Of a stretch of DNA of 64,000 nt, positions 24,577 through 35,540 are shown piece by piece. The stretch covers positions 372,001-436,000 of the forward strand of contig JPHH03000021.1 in NCBI GenBank assembly GCA_000750105.3, written 5' to 3'. Both the position numbers and the translations under genes were made by a program. Source of the DNA: Tolypocladium sp. Sup5 PDA-1 (taxonomy: Eukaryota; Ascomycota; Sordariomycetes; Hypocreales; Ophiocordycipitaceae). The stretch's first letter is position 1. Each line of letters opens with the position of its first letter. The notes beneath the pieces were generated by a model, which saw only the letters and a program-made list of their open reading frames with translations, had not been told where the DNA came from and did not search any database.

Positions 24577-26389
24577 ATGGTCTCCTTTTCATGCGAGGTA
24601 ATGTCACTTCCCAGCGCTCCAAGTAGCTTCTTGTCGCCATTCCCCCCGTTTCCCCCCATTCCCTTTACCCTGCCTGCCTTACGAGTACGGACTACTCCTA
24701 CCCCTGTCCCCTTCTCGCCTCTACGCCAGCATATCCCATCCATCCCACCACACCAACACATGCACACATACCACCCACCACCCGACCTAAATTGACATCA
24801 CTCCCGACACACTCGACGCCCCTCGCCCAGCACCAACACCAACACCCTGTTGATCAAGTTCCCTTCGTCTGTCCGCTGATCCCTGGCCCACTCTCCTGTC
24901 TCTCGTCATCCGCTCCCCCTTTACATATGCCTCGTCCTCCTCAAATACCAAACGCACGCCACCCCGCCGCGCATTGAACCTGCTGCTCCCTGCTCGTCCC
25001 GCAAACCCTCAGTCTCCTAACCCGTTCTTGAACAACCACAGGCGTGCGGCGACGTCTTGACCAAGAAGAAGCTCGACCCCCATCGCAGCCGCTGCCACGG
25101 AGCCACCTTCACCTGCCTGGACTGCATGGTTCACTTCTCCGGCGTCCAGTATCGCTCTCACACGGTATGTACCACTGTCCGGGCGGTCGACTCGGCCCGT
25201 CCGTGTTTCTAGTCGCCGCACCGATCACCTGACATCTCGACAGTCCTGCATAAGCGAAGACCAAAAGTACCAAGGCGCATTATACAAAGAGAAGAACAAC
25301 AAGAAGCCCAAGAACAAACCCGCCGAGCAGCAACCTAGCGAACGGCCCAAGAACATGGCTCAGCAGCCATACGTCGAGGATGTCGGGGAGGATAGGGACT
25401 ACGAGCCGTGGAACGATTCCGCAGGACAGACCGAAGATGAGAGATCCCCGGCCGAGCCGCCGCCAGAGGCCCCTACTCCTCCCGCCGTCGCCTCCGAAGA
25501 TCATGTCAATGTCTTCGATTTCCTGGTCGCGACCGGCCAAACCCCCAACGCCTCCAACATGAACCTCCCTCGAGACCAGCAGGGACCCGACGTCGGCGAT
25601 AGCACCTCGTTGGTGCGCTACGAGTACAATGCCGAAAGCTACCTCGACCCGACCTCGCTTATGGACGCCGACGATGAGCCTTTGATCCAGTACGGTACAG
25701 GCCCTGTGCCGGCCGGCACCTTTGTTACTCCCGCATCAAAGAGCGAGCGCCGCAAGACCAAGGACAGCGAGGTGAAGAAGGATAAGAAGCGCAAGCGCCT
25801 GCACGTCGATGTTCCCGGCGACCAAATCATGACCGATGCACCTCCCGTCCTGCATTCCGGACTCACTGGCGGCCTCAAGGGACTGATGCGGCCTACACTC
25901 CCGCCCTCCCCGGACTACTCCGGCGGAGATGTCGCCGAGAACTCGCCAGCGAGTCCCCTCAAGAAGACGAAGCATTCGAAGCACTCCAAGAATGGCCAGA
26001 TCAGCAACAGCCTCTTTGACATGATTACTGGTGGCTCAAAGTCCAAGGCCCTGAAGAAGAAGTCGTCAAAGAAGCACTCGCGGCGCCACCGAGACGAACA
26101 GGAGCCCAAGCTCATCGAGTTCCGACCACAGTCCAAGGACGGCAAGACCGACAACCCCGATGGCCAGATGATCGTCTTCAAGCCTCGCGCCGACGCCTTT
26201 CTCAGCTTCGTCACCAAAGGCCCCGAGAGCGACCGCGGCTGCAGCATGAACAAGGCGCTGAAGCGCTACCACCGTGAGCGCGAAGCTTCAGGCTCCGGCG
26301 CGGCGAAGGGCAAGGAAGAGAAGGAGCTCTGGAAGGACCTACGGCTGCGCCGAAACGACCGCGGCGAAATCGTCATCTTCTCTCTGTGA
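24577..26389 (+). CDS. LYAR-type C2HC zinc-finger protein
   Basis: Probable nucleolar or ribosome-biogenesis factor related to LYAR. Three exons: 24577-24597, 25042-25164 and 25244-26389, giving 429 residues. The first coding exon is only 21 bp (MVSFSCE). Joined to exon 2 it gives the diagnostic LYAR finger: CEACGD, H-R-S-R-C-H, FTCLDCMVHF and YRSHTSCISEDQKYQG. The rest is low-complexity and charged: acidic N-terminal half, then lysine-rich tracts (KKDKKRKRL, KKKSSKKHSRRHRDE) that can serve as nuclear/nucleolar signals. A more ordered C-terminus contains LIEFRPQSKDGK and RLRRNDRGEIVIFSL. Intron 1 (444 bp) is unusually long for this genome and contains one GTACGGA motif. The short exon 1 is supported because without it the finger loses its first Cys. 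Confidence 0.88.
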
Positions 26390-26974
26390 GGAACAGGCAA
26401 AGACAAATAAAAAAAAGTGGAAAATTAAAATCTTCCCGGGCGGGCAACAGCGTATTGCGAGGACCGAGGGGTCAAGATACTACAGGAGTTTTGGGGTTAT
26501 TTGAAGCATTTCGCGACATCTGCACAGGCATACCGCCACAGGTTCGACCGTGTCCTTTTTTTCTTCTTCTTCCTGGCGGGATGGGATAGACGAGTCTTGT
26601 GCAGCTTCCTTGTTGTACGACTACACGGCAGAAGCTCTGAGCTGGACTCGCGGCTTGAGCAGCGACGGCATGTGCCTCGGGGGAATTTGACCTTTGCGTC
26701 TGCTCCCAGTGCAGGCGGTGGGCGAGCAGACACTCCTGCGGTTCGAGAGGGCTATGATTGGAGAGGCATATGCAGAGCGAGGTGGTAATGATTGGCAGGT
26801 GATGATGATACCATGGATGGCATAGCATTGCATCGAATGAAAATTTTTGTTGTTTACGTCTATTGGACCACGTTCTCCGATTGGACCCTGAATGTTGAAC
26901 TTGGTGAACTCGGTGAACTTGGTTTGCAAGAGTGATTATCATTACACATACGTCATGCCGAGGTTACACTACAT
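26390..26974. other. Convergent intergenic region between LYAR-type gene and PEX10
   Basis: About 585 bp between two stop codons, A+T-richer than the exons. Presumably both 3' UTRs. No gene seen. Confidence 0.55.
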
Positions 26975-28084
26975 CTACATGACGCGCAGCGGCAGGATGT
27001 GCTGCACCATGGCCTCCCTTCGACACAGCGGGCACTCGGGCTTTTCCCTGACCCAGTCGCCGATGCACTCCCAGCAGAAGACGTGGCCGCACTGCGTCGC
27101 GGCAGGGTCCTTGAGCTCCTCCAAGCACAGCGTGCACTTTCTCTGCTGCGCGCCCTTGATGTACCCCATGACCTTGTCGTCGCCGAGGTTGAACCTGGGC
27201 GTGGTGCCGACGGGGGTGTGCGTCGTGGCCGCGAGGTCGACCCTGCTGGCCTGCGGGCCGCGCGCCCCGAGATCCGTCAGCAGCAGGTCGCTGTTGGCGG
27301 AGTACGAGTTCGTGTGGTCGAGCGAGACGTCGACGGTGCCGTGGAAGGCAGCGCGCTCGCGGGGCGCGGACGCGGAGGAGAGGGTGGAGCGGACGTGCAG
27401 GTACGCCTGGACGGCGAGCTGGACGACGAGCAGCACGCCGAGGACCTCGTAGCCAGCGCGGTCGGGGGTGTCGGGGACGGTGCGGGTGAAGACGTAGCGC
27501 AGGGAGAGGAGGCGCTTGGTGAGCTCGTAGTAGGTGCCGTTGAAGTAGAAGAGGGCGAGGGTGACGGCCTGCAGCGGCGCAGCCGACGTGAGCGACGAGA
27601 GGTGCCGCGCGACGTACTCCCACACGCGGGCCTCCCTGCCGGCGTCCTTGCCCTTTTGCTGGAGGGCGCTCAGGCGGCGCTCGATGAGCTTGCGTATCCG
27701 CGTGCGCAGGCGCGGCAGCATGCGGCTGACGAGGTAGGGCAGGACGATGGTACCCGCGATGTAGGCGGCCCTGGTCCTGAGGGCGGGCAGGCTGCCCCCG
27801 GGGGCCTCGACCTGGACGAGGTCGCAGTACTCCTCGCCGAGGGTGCGGTTGCCGGGGAGGGTGGTGAGGGCGAAGTAGAGGAGGGCGGCGAGGGAGCGCA
27901 GCTCGGGGCCGAGGGCGTGGGTGGCGCGGGCGCCGACGAGGCGGCGGTGGAGGTCGGTGAGGGCGTTGGCGAGGTGGCCGGTGAAGTAGGCATCCTTCTG
28001 GTGGGCGCGGACGATGTCGGGCGCGGAGGCGAAGGGGTAGGGGGAGGCCGCGGCGGCTGGCGGCGGTGGTGGCGATGAGGCCAT
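26975..28084 (-). CDS. PEX10: Peroxisomal RING E3 ligase, peroxin-10
   Basis: Integral peroxisomal-membrane subunit of the Pex2-Pex10-Pex12 ubiquitin-ligase complex, which recycles the import receptor Pex5. Single exon, 369 residues. The N-terminus is Pro/Ala-rich. The Pex2/Pex12-type membrane region follows, with LRSLAALLYFALTTLPGNRTLGEEYCDL and hydrophobic stretches near residues 180-250. A C3HC4 RING finger occupies 317-354: CTLC, then CGHVFCWEC, then CPLC, with the expected Cys and His ligands. The protein ends 15 residues later, as in other Pex10 proteins. The gene is intronless and very G+C-rich, so long antisense frames (for example 26999-28078) are artefacts. Confidence 0.95.
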   Translation of the reverse strand: MASSPPPPPAAAASPYPFASAPDIVRAHQKDAYFTGHLANALTDLHRRLVGARATHALGPELRSLAALLYFALTTLPGNRTLGEEYCDLVQVEAPGGSLPALRTRAAYIAGTIVLPYLVSRMLPRLRTRIRKLIERRLSALQQKGKDAGREARVWEYVARHLSSLTSAAPLQAVTLALFYFNGTYYELTKRLLSLRYVFTRTVPDTPDRAGYEVLGVLLVVQLAVQAYLHVRSTLSSASAPRERAAFHGTVDVSLDHTNSYSANSDLLLTDLGARGPQASRVDLAATTHTPVGTTPRFNLGDDKVMGYIKGAQQRKCTLCLEELKDPAATQCGHVFCWECIGDWVREKPECPLCRREAMVQHILPLRVM

Positions 28085-29195
28085 CGTGAATGTGAGGATC
28101 GGGCTCCGCGGCCCGAGGGCTGGAGGGGTATCGCAGGCGCGTTTAGGAGAGGAGTGGTGCTGTCGCTGCGTGTATGAGGAGCGGCCGGTCTAGCGATCGT
28201 GGGGGATTCGAGGTTGTCGTCAAGTCGCGCAATGGAGGAGCCGTGTGTTTGGTGGAGGTTGGGATGGAGGTTGAGACTTGGGCTGTGACAAAGGTCGGAG
28301 ACTGGGGAACAATTGGACCTCGGGACGAAATCTGGGGTGGGCGGACCCATGTGCGGCGTTCCTGTCGGGAATGGCAACCGGCAGAGCGCTAGCGTCCGGG
28401 GCCGGCAGGCCACCATCAACTCGTCTCAACCACTGACTTACACGGGTCGGAATTACCAAGCTGCAGAGCCTCATGAGTCTTTCCATTAACATCTGCGGTT
28501 GAAACGTGCTGAGAAGGGTGGAAAGATATACTTGAACAGATTGCGGCAAAGTTGCGAATCATGCTCGTAGTCGGGCTTCTCAACACAAGGCTTTGTCCCA
28601 TTCTTATGTTGAAGAGCTTCATGCCAACTAAGGCATATATACCTACTTACATATCACCTTGACGTAAGGTGCTGCTGCGGAATCAAATGCGCATAGAATC
28701 GCGTATTTCACCAAACTGGCATTCTGCAAGGGTCGGACTTGTGGTTTTGAAAGGGCTTGGCCTTGGCCTTCCCCAGACGCCTACTACCCCCTGGACAGAA
28801 TAAGACCAGAGTTACCACACTACATCTCTGCGTCCTTGGGGCATGTAAATTCTTTGATAGTAAACTCATAGCTCATCAGGTATAACTGAGTTCGAATAAC
28901 CAAGGCCTTTGTTCTCCATCTTGCCATGCGCGTGCCTTTGTTGCCTTTCACTGTACTGTTCCCAACTCATGACTGAGCCACGCTTGCATGCGGGCTGCTG
29001 ATTCAACCAAGCATGAATATATCGGCCATTTGAATCGCACAACAGAGTTATTCATCTTAAGAAGTTTCAGAATTTCAGTCATGGACAGAAACTTGTGACC
29101 TTTCCTTCTCAGGTTGGTTGGTACATGTCTCGGGCAGTCTCAAGGTAAAGCCACCCAAGTTGCCCATCACGAATACTTCGAGACGATAGAATAGC
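28085..29195. other. Divergent promoter region, PEX10 and ABHD12-like gene
   Basis: About 1.1 kb between two start codons. The right half (28600-29060) is distinctly A+T-richer. No gene is visible. It probably contains both promoters. Confidence 0.55.
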
Positions 29196-30440
29196 ATGGA
29201 AAGGCTTGTGAGTCTGCTGCAGGAGGCCGTGTGGGCCGTTGCGATTATCGGAGCGCTCTACGGCCTGCTGCTCCTTCTCCTCGGCGTGCCTTTTATCCAG
29301 AGGCAGGTCGTCTACAGCAACCGAATAGGCTGGAAACGACCCAAGGACGCCAATGATCCCGAACAATGGGGATTCCTCCACAACCAGGTCACCCCATTCC
29401 GCGTTACAACCAAGGACGGCCACACTTTACATGCCTGGCATGTCCTGCCAGCCAAGCTCTACCAGCTCTACCACCAGCACGCGACTCGGTTGGCAGAAGA
29501 GCCAGCGGGGCTCGCTCCAGATATCACAACCCGCCTTAGCTTCGCGCTGCTACGAGACGACCCGGACTCGCTCCTCGTCCTGTCCTTCCACGGAGCTGGC
29601 GGCTCGCTGGGATCTGGCTGGCGACCTGCAAGCTACAGAGCCATGTCTGCTCTTGACCCGGAAAGGATCCACACAGTTGCCATCGATTACAGAGGGTTCG
29701 GTACGAGCAGCGGCTCGCCATCGGAGGATAAAATCATCGTCGATGCCATCTCAGTCGCGGAATGGGCGATGAAGGAGGCACACATTCCGCCATCGCGCAT
29801 CGTTCTCTTTGGCCAATCCCTCGGGACCGCAGTTGCGATAGCGCTGGCTCACCACTACACCACGAGTACGGAACTGCCGCTGGCGTTCTCCGGGATGGTG
29901 CTGGTTGCTCCGTTTGCCGACGCGGAGCAGTTGGCCGCCACGTACCGAGTCGGCGGCGTTCCTCTGCTTGCCCCCGTGGCCCGCGTCCGTCGCCTGATGG
30001 ATTTCATCGGCGTCTTTATTCGAGACAAGTGGCCCAGCAAGGACAGGTTGGCCGACTTCGTCGTCCAGTGGCAGGAGGCTACTGCGGTGACGGAAATTGG
30101 TCGACTAGCCTACTGGATTAGCATCATTCATGCCGAAGATGATGCTGATATCCCATGGTCGCACAGCAACACTCTCTTCTGGCATGTTGTCAACACTATT
30201 GCCCCGTCTGCCAAAGAGAAAGAGGAGGATATGCGTTCGAATGGCGGGAATTGCGACGGGTTGACATCCAGAGTAGATCTAGGGGCAGGGGGCTGGAAGC
30301 TGGCTTGGCGAGGCAGAGGCTTGATTGAAGAGCACGTGTTGAAGCGCGGCCGTCATGGAAGGACCATGTCATATCCTGTAGTTGGCCGTGCCATATGGGG
30401 AGCTTTCCACCATGAAGACGTTGAAGACGTTGAGAGCTGA
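29196..30440 (+). CDS. ABHD12-like membrane alpha/beta hydrolase
   Basis: Predicted serine hydrolase with one N-terminal membrane segment (about 12-32), resembling the ABHD12/lysophospholipase-like group; the substrate is unknown. Single exon, 414 residues. Core landmarks: SFHGAGGSLGSGWR, DYRGFGTSSGSPSE, the nucleophile elbow FGQSLGTA (Ser208), a likely acid in HAEDDADIPW and a possible His in KRGRHGRTMSYPVV near the C-terminus. The last is less canonical than the usual GHD/GLHD, so the catalytic base is uncertain. The start was chosen because the hydrophobic anchor begins directly after it. It is unrelated in detail to the bem46 gene in this window, although the fold is the same. Confidence 0.85.
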   Translation: MERLVSLLQEAVWAVAIIGALYGLLLLLLGVPFIQRQVVYSNRIGWKRPKDANDPEQWGFLHNQVTPFRVTTKDGHTLHAWHVLPAKLYQLYHQHATRLAEEPAGLAPDITTRLSFALLRDDPDSLLVLSFHGAGGSLGSGWRPASYRAMSALDPERIHTVAIDYRGFGTSSGSPSEDKIIVDAISVAEWAMKEAHIPPSRIVLFGQSLGTAVAIALAHHYTTSTELPLAFSGMVLVAPFADAEQLAATYRVGGVPLLAPVARVRRLMDFIGVFIRDKWPSKDRLADFVVQWQEATAVTEIGRLAYWISIIHAEDDADIPWSHSNTLFWHVVNTIAPSAKEKEEDMRSNGGNCDGLTSRVDLGAGGWKLAWRGRGLIEEHVLKRGRHGRTMSYPVVGRAIWGAFHHEDVEDVES

Positions 30441-30958
30441 TGACGGCTCGGAAGGCCTGGGGTGGGTGGGCCATGTAGAGCGGCAGGTAGAACATGGCGA
30501 GAGACTCCCTGAAGGGCAGCCGTGCGGAAGCCGCAGTTGAATCCATGAACGATGCGAAGGTTTATTGCCGCCAATACAGGTGGATTTCTTGGCCGAATGT
30601 TGAATGCATCGCGCCAGCTGTCAGCGAGGTGGTGTAAGTTGCAGCCTTGCAGGGTGAAAGGCGAGGCGAGGTGGACGGGGCTGGTGGAGCTCGTGGTGGG
30701 GGTGACGTAGGTAGCACCTGCCCCTGAGAAAAAAGTCCGAAAACAGCACGAGGCCACCTCAGCTATCGCTTTCGTGACTTCCCTTCCCTTGCCTTCCCAC
30801 ATCCTCCTCCTCCTCCTCCTCTCCTTCGCTGGCCCAGAACAGCTGTGTGCAGCTCCTCGTCGCTCATTGCTTCACCCGATGTCTCTGGCGCTGCAGTCCA
30901 TCGTGGGGTTCTTTTCTGTCTGCTTCTACCAGCCAATCGATGACGACGCGCCTTGACC
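30441..30958. other. Intergenic, promoter of the EXS-family gene
   Basis: About 520 bp between two plus-strand genes. It includes a CT-rich stretch at 30775-30830, typical of fungal promoters. No gene seen. Confidence 0.55.
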
Positions 30959-32232
30959 ATGGACGGTGATCCAGCAGTTGAGCCGGAGCTCGACTCCTTC
31001 AGCCTCACCTTTCCGCTGCCGTACCGCGTCGGCTTCATCGTGACTCTAGGTCAGTTCGCCTTGATGCGGCCGTTTCGCTCGTGCTTGTTCTCACCTGTAG
31101 CACAGCCGCCTGGGGATGGGGCCTCAACCTCCACTGCCTCTATCTGCTCAAGATTGACGTGCCGTCGTTGATACGATACCCGGGTCGATCGTCGCCGCAC
31201 CACATCCCGCACCACCACTCGACGTATCGGCTTGCGACGGTGCTCTCGGGGCTGTTCGCTGTATCCATCACTCTGTTCTGGCTCCTTACGTGGCGCGTGC
31301 CGTCACGCGTCATCGCCTACGATTGGATTCCCATGACCTACCTCGTCGCACTCCTCGCCATCTTCTTCGTTCCCCTGCGGAACCTCCCCAGCGGCGGCCG
31401 ACGACGATTCCTCGCGACGCTGCGCCGCGTGTGCATTGGCGGAATAGCCGAGGCGCAGGATGGCAAGTTCGGGGACATTCTGCTTGCCGACGTGCTGACG
31501 TCGTACGCCAAGGTGTGCGGCGACGTGTTTGTGACCATCTGCATGTTCTTCAGTACCGGAGGCTCGTCGACCAACCGGCCCGACCGAAACTGCGGCGGAA
31601 CAGTCATCGTGCCCCTCCTCATGGCGGTGCCAAGCATGATCCGATTCAGACAGTGCATGATCGAGTACCTGCGCGTTCGACGGGGGCCGTATAAAGAATC
31701 GACGGGCTGGGGGGGTCAGCATCTGGCCAACGCGCTCAAATATTCGACGGCTTTTCCCGTTCTGATAACGAGTTCGCTGCAGAGGAACGTGCAGAGCCCG
31801 GACGCAAAGGCCGCCTTCAACAAGGCTTGGCTGGTTGCCGTGTTGGTCAACTCTCTGTACTCGTTCTATTGGGATGTCACCAAGGATTGGGACCTGACTG
31901 TCTTTGCCGGGAGACGAGAGCGCACCTCGCCTCACCACCCCTGGGGCTTGCGGGACCGACTCATGTTCCGGTCCGCGACGCTGTATTACGTGGTCATCAT
32001 TATGGACCTCATGCTGCGTTGCACGTGGTCGATGAAGCTGAGCCCGCACCTGGACAAGTTCAGCGACTTTGAGAGCGGCATCTTTTTGATAGAGTTCCTC
32101 GAGGTGTTCCGGCGATGGGTGTGGATATTTTTCCGCGTGGAGACGGAGTGGATTAGGAATTCATCTACGGGCCTCGGGGTTGACGACATCTTGCTGGGGG
32201 ATTACCAGGGGAAACACGATGACGAAGATTAG
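30959..32232 (+). CDS. erd1: EXS-domain membrane protein, Erd1-like
   Basis: Polytopic membrane protein of the EXS family. Yeast Erd1 acts in the Golgi, in phosphate recycling and retention of luminal ER proteins. Two exons: 30959-31049 and 31106-32232, giving 405 residues. The splice uses the second AG of GTAGCACAG and yields VTLAAWGWGLNLHCLYLLKIDV, the family N-terminal signature. Several hydrophobic spans follow (about 65-90, 105-125, 165-180). Then come EXS hallmarks: AVPSMIRFRQCMIEYLR, HLANALKYSTAFPVL, NSLYSFYWDVTKDWDL and, near the end, FLEVFRRWVWIFFRVETEW. Length is normal for fungal Erd1. The acidic tail ends in KHDDED. Confidence 0.92.
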
Positions 32233-33759
32233 AGAGACGGGACGGCCAGAGGAGCCCGCGACGACGGGCGCTGACGGGCACGCGGTGTTTGGCGTTTGGC
32301 TAAAGGTCATGTTAGATTGGTGCAATGAGATACCCCGTTTGGCCCCGGCAGTCGCGGCGACGTGCACGTCGTTGGAGAACCGAGGCTTGTCTGTCTCTTT
32401 GGCGAAGGAAGGCACGAAGACTCATGCGTCTGACTGCGGGAAGCTGGCGCCCGTCAGATTCCGTCACACACTGGAGGCTCGCGGGTGGATTGCCGAGGGC
32501 CCTGGTCCTCTCCGCCTGGTCCCCTCCGCCTGGTAATTAATTTCTCTCCGTCCCTGGTCGGCCACGGTCGGTCATGGCACCCTGGGCTGGTCACGTACGG
32601 GGCAACAGGGCACACAAGTCACAATCGCTCCAGGCTTCCAGAATGATCAGATCAGATTGCGGCGGGATTTCGCGCAGGTGCCCCGCGCCCCGAGAGATAC
32701 GGTATAGGTAAGCAATCAAACCCTGGCAAGCCTGGGCAGCAAGTGCCGCTGGACGGGCGGCGCTCGCACATCGCGACTTGCGCCTCTCTGGTCAGATGCC
32801 ATGGATGATGATGATGCGGTGAGGGTCCGCTTGACGGCGACAATGCGCCGAACTGCCCAAAAGAGGGCCCATTCAATGCACGCTAGGCGGGGGCGGGGAT
32901 GCTCCTAGCGCAGCCCTTTTGATGCACTACGAATCCGTCGCACGGCGTGCGCGGTGGTGGCCGTTGGCGATCCAGATGGATGCAGTCACGATGTCTCACA
33001 TGGCGGCCGGAGCAGCGCCAGCGGTCAGCAAGGCCTCAGCCCTCGACAATTCGCACCGGAGGGCCCGTCTTGCAGCTCAGCACGTCAGCGCTGGGGGTTG
33101 CGTCGGGTGGCATTCAGCATCCAGCCTCAGCGTCCAGCCAGCCAGCCAGAGCAGGCCAGGCAAGACCAGACCGGCGCGGGCGCGGGCGTGGGCGTGGGCG
33201 TGGGCGTGGGCGTGTGCGTGGGCGTGGGCGTGATGGCTGCAGCCTTGTCGACGCCAACGGCCACTCACTTCACCGAGGGTTTGTGTCCTTGTGGATGGAG
33301 CAAGCACCGCAGCGACTCACCGGTTGTACGGAGTTGGCCTTATCACCTCTCCCTCCCTTGCCCCCTCCCTCCGCTCCCCTCCCGTCCCTCCCTCCAAGTC
33401 CTTCACGAATCACCAGCGAGCCGAAAATATTCTCTCAGCAAACGCGACGGGACCGAGCTTGACAGACAGGCAGCCAGCAAGCGAGCGCCTTTTTATCAAG
33501 GTGTCACCCGGCCTCCATTGACGGACCGACGGCCTGCCCGCTGTGTCGAGCACAAAGCCCTCCCCGCCGTGAATCGCTGCCGCCTTTCAGCCCACCCCCA
33601 TACTGGTATTGTTGTGCGTCGCCACGGATGACCATTGGATGACCGCTTGCGGCCATTGTGAGCAACGGAAGGCGGAGGGCCCAAGGCCTTGCGTGGCTTA
33701 TATCACTTCACTGAACCCGCACACGCCGGCGCTCTTGTCGCCGCTTTCTGGAACGCAAG
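32233..33759. other. 1.5 kb intergenic with GTGGGC hexamer tract
   Basis: Holds a hexanucleotide GTGGGC tract at about 33175-33232 and CT-rich sequence at 33340-33400, just upstream of the next gene. I find no supportable coding sequence. Frames such as 32954-33631 read through the simple repeat. Confidence 0.5.
33175..33232. repeat. GTGGGC hexanucleotide microsatellite
   Basis: About nine tandem units of GGGCGT/GTGGGC with one TGTGCG variant. It resembles no known telomere repeat. Confidence 0.85.
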
Positions 33760-35025
33760 ATGGAATCGCTGTCGACTACGCAACGCGGCCCAGAGTCGCC
33801 TTCTCGGCTGCCTTTTGAGAGCCCTATGCCCGCTCTCGTCGAACTGTATTCCCACAAGGCGCTTCCGCCGCTGCCGCCGACGTCACACCCGAACCCCAGG
33901 GCATCAAGGTCATCGAGGGCCTCGACGGAGCGAAGTGAGCGCTTCTCCAGACCAAGAGCCGCGACGGCAAGTGAGCTGGAGCCGTCGGCGCCCATACACG
34001 CCCGCACACTGTCATCGCCTCGGTCTCACGCGCGCCGCATCAGTTATTCTGGCCGATCTGCGACCGGGCGGCGATCCTCCCACAAAGTACAGCAGCTCAC
34101 TGGGTACGACATTGACATCATGGAGGACTGTCCGTTCTTGTACGGGAGCGTTGATTCGGATGCTTCCAGCAACCACAGCCAGAAATGGGACGGAGAGCCC
34201 AACCTGGTCCCACTGCTGGAGTTTGACAACGGGGACACGTCCAGCAGAGGCAGCTCATGGGCGCCCATGTCACCGCAGTCGGCCGTTGCGCCGTCTCCCT
34301 TGAACATCACCAAGCTGGCCATTCACGACAGCAGCGATTCGAACCTTGGCGGTAGTCTCGGCCCCGACTCCGGCGTCGAGTTGGACGAGAAGTCTGCGCA
34401 GAGCTGGGAACCGGCGTACCGCCACTTCAGCGACAGCATGGCGGCCGACGAGTATCATCGGGTCTCCGTTGAACTGGCCGCGCAGCCTACTCGTCAAACG
34501 AGCGCCGACCGCTCCATCTCGCCAGCACCCGCCGGGCGGAAGAGGTCTTCCTTGGGCCTGAGCCTCTCCGCCGGTTCGAGATTCGCGCGTTGGCGCAGCA
34601 CGCCCCCTCGTGCCATCGACTTTGCCATGCCGCCTCTTGCCATGCCATCTCTTGCCCTGCCGCTACTCGCCACCGGCAGCCACCGTAAGAAGAGGCCATG
34701 CCCGCCTGAAGAGCCCCCGGCTTCCCAGCCTCCGGTGAAGGCAGCCCCCGTCAGCGCCTTTGACGCCGACTCGGACGGCGAGGAGGGCAGTCACGGAATC
34801 AGAGAATGGTTTGGACGAAAGAGTGACGAGCATGTGCCGTCGGATCGGCCAGCTCTGCACAGCACTAAGCGGCACCACCACGAACCGGCGGCGCGGGCGT
34901 CGCACGGGGAGCAGATGAGAGAACTGCTGCACCATGCGAGGGACAGGGCAAAGATGCTACACTTGCCGAAGGAGGAGAGGCGGAGGGAGGAGCTGCGGCG
35001 GCACATTAAAGTCCTGCCATCTTGA
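33760..35025 (+). CDS. Uncharacterised disordered fungal protein
   Basis: Single exon, 421 residues, no domain I recognise. The protein is Ser/Pro/Arg-rich and probably mostly disordered. Features include a proline-rich LPPLPP near residue 35, many RS/SS phospho-type clusters (40-110) and a conserved-looking patch TGYDIDIMEDCPFLYGSVDSD near 116-140. An imperfect Met-Pro-Leu repeat (MPPLAMPSLALPLL) lies near 290. A basic, helical C-terminus (about 380-421: HGEQMRELLHHARDRAKMLHLPKEERRREELRRHIKVL) follows. The long open frame, sensible codon use and Kozak-like ATG support a real gene. Fungal proteins ending in a similar RRxxLRxxIKVL helix exist, but I cannot assign a function. Confidence 0.75.
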   Translation: MESLSTTQRGPESPSRLPFESPMPALVELYSHKALPPLPPTSHPNPRASRSSRASTERSERFSRPRAATASELEPSAPIHARTLSSPRSHARRISYSGRSATGRRSSHKVQQLTGYDIDIMEDCPFLYGSVDSDASSNHSQKWDGEPNLVPLLEFDNGDTSSRGSSWAPMSPQSAVAPSPLNITKLAIHDSSDSNLGGSLGPDSGVELDEKSAQSWEPAYRHFSDSMAADEYHRVSVELAAQPTRQTSADRSISPAPAGRKRSSLGLSLSAGSRFARWRSTPPRAIDFAMPPLAMPSLALPLLATGSHRKKRPCPPEEPPASQPPVKAAPVSAFDADSDGEEGSHGIREWFGRKSDEHVPSDRPALHSTKRHHHEPAARASHGEQMRELLHHARDRAKMLHLPKEERRREELRRHIKVLPS

Positions 35026-35540
35026 TTGGGAGGGCTGTTATGGATGGGTGCATCACGGAATCATGTCCCTCTTTGCAGGAAGAAGCAGGGTTCTTCTGCA
35101 GGAGAAGCAGGTCAATATGGCGCTGGGGCGTTATGGAAGATTCCCCGGGACCCGGGAGGCGATGGATTCTCGGTTTCCCTTAATTTTTTTTTAGCGAAAT
35201 TACGGAGCATATTCTGGCCGAGCCGCTGCCCACGCAGTAGACGGTCTTGATGGCAAAAGCTTGCGCCGGACGCTGACTCGTGCCCCTACGTGAGGGTTGC
35301 GGCTGCAGTGCGACGCAACGCCCCGAAGCATCTGAATAAGTGTAAGGCTGAGAACGCGCCGACCCGCGGCTGCGGAATCGGGTCGGGACTGGAATCTGCC
35401 CCCCGCACTTTGAATTAACCGACCGTCTGGGGTTCCGCCGAAGCTCCGACATGGGGCGCCATGTCATGCTGACCGTCTCGACTCGGCTCCGTCTCCCAAC
35501 AACCCCCAACCGCCAACCACCACGACTGAAGTACCAGAAA
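35026..35540. other. Intergenic upstream of the Nudix gene
   Basis: About 515 bp. The frame of the next gene stays open upstream to an ATG at 35451, which would add 30 residues. The ATG at 35541 is preferred. No separate gene is seen. Confidence 0.5.

Noticed and set aside
26999..28078. 359-codon plus-strand frame antisense to PEX10
   Set aside because: Its reading is low-complexity Gly/Glu/Val-rich sequence, expected from the complement of a G+C-rich exon. The minus strand encodes a complete Pex10.
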